Positions 4,784-7,675 of a stretch of 7,675 bases of DNA are shown here, one piece after another (within the stretch, counting starts at the first letter, position 1; each line of letters starts with the position of its first letter). Under the pieces are notes generated by a model. It was given only the letters and a program-made list of their open reading frames with translations, was not told the origin of the DNA and made no database searches. The DNA is taken from NCBI GenBank assembly GCA_041690675.1, contig JAWLGU010000130.1, positions 1-7,675 on the forward strand, written 5' to 3'. The position numbers and the translations under genes are program-made. Source of the DNA: UBA7803 sp041690675. GTDB taxonomy: Bacteria > Pseudomonadota > Gammaproteobacteria > Pseudomonadales > Azotimanducaceae.

Positions 4784-6844
4784 CTAGAGCCGGCTCTGCA
4801 AGGTCAGCACCAGGTTGCGGCCCGGCATGTTGGTGCCCGAGCCGTGGATGCGGTAATCCTCGTCATTCAGGTTGTCCACTCCTACGGTGGCCTCGAGCCG
4901 CCGGCCGATGCGCCCGCCCGCCCGCAGATGGACCACCACGTAGCCCGGTGTGCCTCCGGGGGGAATACGTGAGGTGTCCGACGCGTCGCGGGTGGAGAGC
5001 CGGTCCTGCCCCTCCGCCGCCAGCACCATTCCCTCGATCCAGTATCCGCGGTTCCCCGGCGTCCAGCGCACCCCCAGCGACGCCGTGAGCGGCATGAGCC
5101 GGTCCAGAGGCTCCCGCACCAGCACCGGCTCCGAGGTGGGAAAGGTCTCCACCTCGCCGTCGAGCCAGCTCAAGGTGCCGAACATGCGGACCTGGTCGGT
5201 GACCGCGGCCCGCCAGGACGCCTCCACCCCGTCCACCCGTCCGTCGCCCAGATTGGCCTTGGTGATCTCGTGCTCGTCGTCGACGTTCCGGCCGGTGGGC
5301 ACCCGCTGAATCAGGTCGTCCACCCAGGTGCGGAACACGGCCAGGCGCAGGTCCACGCGCTGCCCCCGCAGCTTCACCCCCATCTCCGCCGAGACGAAGC
5401 GCTCTTCCTCGAGTCCCGGGGTAGGCACCTCCAGCTCGTTGGAGCGGGCGCTGTCGAACCGGGTGAGATCGGACAGGTTGGGGGCGCGAAAGCCTTGAGC
5501 AACGCTGCCGAAGGTCACCAGCCGGCCGGGAACCACCTCCCATGCGAGCCCCAGGTTCGCCACGGTGGCGGACCAGTCGTCGTCGATGCCCATGGGCTGA
5601 CCGGTGGCCGGATCGAGCACTCCGTCCGCCTCTGCCTCCGCGCGGGTGTGACGGGCTCCCAGCACCAGCTGAGCCCGCTCCGCCAGGGTGACCCGATGCT
5701 GCAGGTACACGTCCGCGGTGCGGTACCGGGCGTCGTCCGCCACCGGGCCCTGCACCGGGTTGCCGGTGGAGAAGGAATCCACGTGGTCGCGGTACACGTC
5801 GATACCGTAGGTCGTCACTCCGAACGAGGTGGCGGAGCGGGCCTGGGCGAGCAGCCCCAGCGTATTCACCGTGAAACCCTGGAGGTCTCGCGCCCCGGAA
5901 CCGCGGACGCGGTCCCGCACTTCCTCGGTGCGAGAGTACGCCAACGTGAAAGACGTCGCGTCCACGGGGCCGTCGAGATCGGTGTTGCCGAGACGCAGGT
6001 AGCCGAGCTGGCGCTCCTGATCGAGCTCGCGCTTCAGGTCGCTGCCGGCGCTCGTGCCGTGCCACGGCACGGACTCGACCGTCCGGTGGGTGCGCGGCAC
6101 GTTGTTCTGCCTTGCATGCTGGACCAGGGTATCCAGCCGCCAGTCGCCTGCCAGGTGCCGAGCCACCTTCAGGTCCAGGGCGTGCTCGTCGTAGCCGACT
6201 CCCGGCTGCTCCCCAACCCCGGGCCCGCCCTCGAGATCGCCGAACGTCTTGCCGGTGGCACCGAGGCGGGCCGCCCATCGTTCCCCCGGCAACGCCAGCT
6301 CGAGCCGGCTCGTCAGGGACGACTCGGCGGAGGCAGCTCTCACCAGCGCTCGGGACCGGGCCAGGAACGGGTCCCCCGTGCTGGCGTTCACCGTGCCTCC
6401 CACGGCATCGCTGCCGTAAAGACTGGAGGCGGGACCCTGGAGCACCTCCAACCGCTCCAGACCGTGAACGTCCACCGTGGCCCAATACTGATTAGGGCCG
6501 TCGCGAAACACCGAGTTGTTGAGCCGTACGCCGTCCACCAGGAACAGGTTGCGGAAGCCCGTGAAGCCCCGCAGGTAGGGTGAGCCCTGGCCGAACGCGG
6601 TCTCCTGAACCATCGCCCCCGGCACGCCACGCAGCGCCTGAGGCAGGCTTCGGTATTGGCCCTCGGCGATCTGCCGCCGATCCACGACGTGAACGGACGC
6701 TGGAAGCCGGAAAGTGGCCACGGGTTCCCGGGTGGCGACCACGACCACCTCGTCGACGAGTCCATCCTCCGCCCGGGCCTCGAGCGCGAGGAGGCTCAGC
6801 AGAACTCCACAAAGGCCTGGGAGCAATCGCTTCGCTTCCGGCAC
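4784..6844 (-). CDS. TonB-dependent outer-membrane receptor
   Basis: This 686-residue protein has a signal peptide (basic start, LLPGLCGVLLSLLALEARA, cleavage after about 25) and a TonB box with DEVVVVATR at 31-39. The plug domain spans about 40-155 (SPYLRGF at 88-94, LFLVDGVRLNN at 100-110, VLQGPASSLYGSDAVGG at 134-150), and a beta-barrel fills the rest. It should bind a scarce ligand at the cell surface and import it using TonB energy. The closing NLNDEDYRIHGSG and PGRNL motifs fit receptors of the haem/siderophore/cobalamin type, but no cargo can be assigned. The start is GTG, supported by GGGGAG 8 nt upstream and the fit of the signal peptide. The last residues are LQSRL rather than the usual terminal aromatic residue. 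The gene is convergent with the crotonase gene and stops immediately beside it. No cobalamin-riboswitch-sized leader is present. Confidence 0.92.
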   Translation of the reverse strand: MPEAKRLLPGLCGVLLSLLALEARAEDGLVDEVVVVATREPVATFRLPASVHVVDRRQIAEGQYRSLPQALRGVPGAMVQETAFGQGSPYLRGFTGFRNLFLVDGVRLNNSVFRDGPNQYWATVDVHGLERLEVLQGPASSLYGSDAVGGTVNASTGDPFLARSRALVRAASAESSLTSRLELALPGERWAARLGATGKTFGDLEGGPGVGEQPGVGYDEHALDLKVARHLAGDWRLDTLVQHARQNNVPRTHRTVESVPWHGTSAGSDLKRELDQERQLGYLRLGNTDLDGPVDATSFTLAYSRTEEVRDRVRGSGARDLQGFTVNTLGLLAQARSATSFGVTTYGIDVYRDHVDSFSTGNPVQGPVADDARYRTADVYLQHRVTLAERAQLVLGARHTRAEAEADGVLDPATGQPMGIDDDWSATVANLGLAWEVVPGRLVTFGSVAQGFRAPNLSDLTRFDSARSNELEVPTPGLEEERFVSAEMGVKLRGQRVDLRLAVFRTWVDDLIQRVPTGRNVDDEHEITKANLGDGRVDGVEASWRAAVTDQVRMFGTLSWLDGEVETFPTSEPVLVREPLDRLMPLTASLGVRWTPGNRGYWIEGMVLAAEGQDRLSTRDASDTSRIPPGGTPGYVVVHLRAGGRIGRRLEATVGVDNLNDEDYRIHGSGTNMPGRNLVLTLQSRL
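4786..4797. other. 12-bp perfect palindrome at the convergent gene ends
   Basis: AGAGCCGGCTCT is its own reverse complement. It covers the last receptor codons (Gln-Ser-Arg-Leu region) and starts 3 nt past the crotonase stop codon. As an RNA hairpin it would have only a 4-bp stem around CCGG and no T-tract, so it is a poor intrinsic terminator. It might be a protein-binding site or chance. Confidence 0.35.
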
Positions 6845-6898
6845 AGTCGCAGCTCCCCGTCAGCCAACGAGCCATTCTGACGGCAACGCATCACGAAT

Positions 6899-6928
6899 GT
6901 TGTAGCTGGGATATGAAGGTTCTGTAAC
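6899..6928 (-). promoter_or_regulatory. Candidate promoter of the TonB-dependent receptor gene
   Basis: On the minus strand GTTACA (4 of 6 to -35) and TACAAC (4 of 6 to -10) are 18 bp apart. They would give a start near 6892 and a leader of about 48 nt containing the GGGGAG ribosome-binding site at 6858-6853. The -35 lies just after the terminator of the preceding gene. I saw no clear Fur-box palindrome, so iron control is not shown by the sequence. Confidence 0.3.
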
Positions 6929-6932
6929 AAGC

Positions 6933-6968
6933 CCACCGTCCCACCGGGGCATGCCGGCGGGACGGTGG
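6933..6968 (-). terminator. Strong hairpin terminator after the PKD/FN3 gene
   Basis: The arms CCACCGTCCC and GGGACGGTGG pair perfectly over 10 bp. After one A-C mismatch, four more pairs (CCGG/CCGG) follow and close a 6-nt loop. The hairpin starts 10 nt after the stop codon at 6979. On the minus strand it is followed by GGCTTGTTA, a short and imperfect T-tract, while the plus-strand side has no T run. It therefore most likely terminates the PKD/FN3 transcript and insulates the receptor gene. Confidence 0.75.
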
Positions 6969-6978
6969 AGGGGCCGAT

Positions 6979-7675
6979 TCACCGTGTGCGCGTGGTACGC
7001 GAAGTCGGTGTGGCCGCCACCTCGTTGGAGTGGACCGACTCCACGCCTCCCGTCACCGACGTCACCACGTAGTAGTACGTGACCCCGTTGGTGAGCCCCT
7101 CGTCCAGATAGGTCGAGTAGGTGGACGTGGTGTTGGCGATGAGGGTGTAGGGGCCGCCGGCCGAGTTGGCGCGATAGACGTTGTAGGACTCGGCGCCCAC
7201 GTGGGTCCAGAGCAGTTGCACCTTGGTGCTCTTGGCCGCTGCGCGAAGATCCGCAGGGGCCGGCGGCGGCTCCACCACTGCCGGTTCCACGACCACGGTG
7301 AGCGAGTCCGCGCCGTTGGCACCGGCACTGTCGGTCACGGTCACCGTTACCGCGTAACTACCCTCCATGGGATAGCCGTGGGAGAGGGCGAAGGTCTTGT
7401 CCGCGTTCAGCGTCAGCGCCTGCGGCCCGCTGCCGTCGCCGTAGTCCACCGTGGCGGTCCAGGTGTCCTCGTCCGGGTCACTGAAGCTGCCGGCCCGGGT
7501 CAGGGTGTCCCCCTCCAGCAGGCTGACGTCCGGACCCACGTCCACCAAGGGCGGATTGTTGGACGTCTCCACGACTTCCACGGTCAGGGTGTCGCTGCCG
7601 GTGGCGCCCTCGTCGTCGGTCACGCTGACGGTCACCGTGTAGGCGCCGGCCGCCGCGTAGGCATGACCGGCGCTC
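6979..7675 (-). CDS. C-terminal part of a PKD- and fibronectin type III-containing surface or secreted protein (partial)
   Basis: The reading frame runs off the right edge, so only the last 232 residues are seen. The visible order is: the end of one PKD-type domain (HAYAAAGAYTVTVSVTDDEG), a short linker, a complete PKD-like domain (VDVGPDVSLLEGDTLTRAGS, SDPDEDTWTATVDYGDG, then GSYAVTVTVTDSAG), a Pro-rich linker (EPPPAPADL), and a fibronectin type III domain (LLWTHVGAESYNVYR, then GVTYYYVVTSVTGGVESVHS). Such domains are modular beta-sandwiches found in extracellular enzymes, adhesins and large surface proteins, where they act as spacers or in carbohydrate and protein binding. The tail TSRTTRTR has no PEP-CTERM, LPXTG or other sorting motif that I recognise. 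The N-terminal part, and with it any enzymatic domain or signal peptide, is outside the window. A strong hairpin terminator follows the gene. Confidence 0.85.
   Translation of the reverse strand, partial: SAGHAYAAAGAYTVTVSVTDDEGATGSDTLTVEVVETSNNPPLVDVGPDVSLLEGDTLTRAGSFSDPDEDTWTATVDYGDGSGPQALTLNADKTFALSHGYPMEGSYAVTVTVTDSAGANGADSLTVVVEPAVVEPPPAPADLRAAAKSTKVQLLWTHVGAESYNVYRANSAGGPYTLIANTTSTYSTYLDEGLTNGVTYYYVVTSVTGGVESVHSNEVAATPTSRTTRTR

Noticed and set aside
4786..4797. The palindrome as a bidirectional intrinsic terminator.
   Set aside because: As a hairpin it would have only four base pairs around a CCGG loop and no T-tract on either side.
5270..6583. A 437-codon open frame on the plus strand opposite the TonB-dependent receptor.
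   Set aside because: The opposite strand encodes an unmistakable plug and barrel; this frame has no family signature.
6845..6932. Possible cobalamin riboswitch or Fur box upstream of the receptor.
   Set aside because: The leader is too short for a cobalamin riboswitch, and I saw no matching conserved core or AT-rich Fur-type palindrome.

Overview
The window is GC-rich (about two thirds G+C by eye) and densely packed. It carries Tat and lipoprotein signals, a TonB-dependent outer-membrane receptor and a c5-type cytochrome. This points to a Gram-negative bacterium, most likely a high-GC gammaproteobacterium; the exact lineage cannot be read from the sequence. I see no rRNA, tRNA, CRISPR array, transposase or phage gene.

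Layout. (1) Minus strand, 3051 down to 22: a tight three-gene operon in transcription order. A small lipoprotein cytochrome c5 comes first, then a Tat-exported FAD-linked aldonolactone/alditol oxidoreductase (ATGA overlap), then a Tat-exported fold-type III PLP enzyme of the D-threonine aldolase / D-serine dehydratase group (14-nt overlap). (2) Plus strand, about 3177 to 4783: a divergent two-gene unit with a VOC (glyoxalase-like) protein followed 14 nt later by a crotonase-superfamily protein. The 125-bp gap between the two units holds candidate promoters in both directions. (3) Minus strand, 6844 down to 4784: a TonB-dependent receptor whose stop codon directly abuts the crotonase stop codon, with no base between them. 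(4) Minus strand, 7675 down to 6979: the C-terminal end of a larger surface or secreted protein (one partial and one full PKD-type domain, then a fibronectin type III domain), followed by a strong hairpin terminator.

How the genes may work together. All three products of the first operon carry export signals. The simplest reading is a periplasmic oxidation module: the flavoenzyme oxidises a polyol, lactone or similar hydroxylated substrate and passes electrons to the membrane-tethered cytochrome c, while the PLP enzyme acts on a linked amino-acid-like compound. The substrate and the partnership are inference. The VOC/crotonase pair suggests cytoplasmic acyl-CoA or small-molecule chemistry. 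The receptor imports an unknown ligand, and nothing here ties it to either unit.

Most worth a second look are the all-exported redox/PLP operon, the altered metal-site motif in the PLP enzyme, the crotonase lacking both classical catalytic glutamates, and the zero-gap convergent stop codons.
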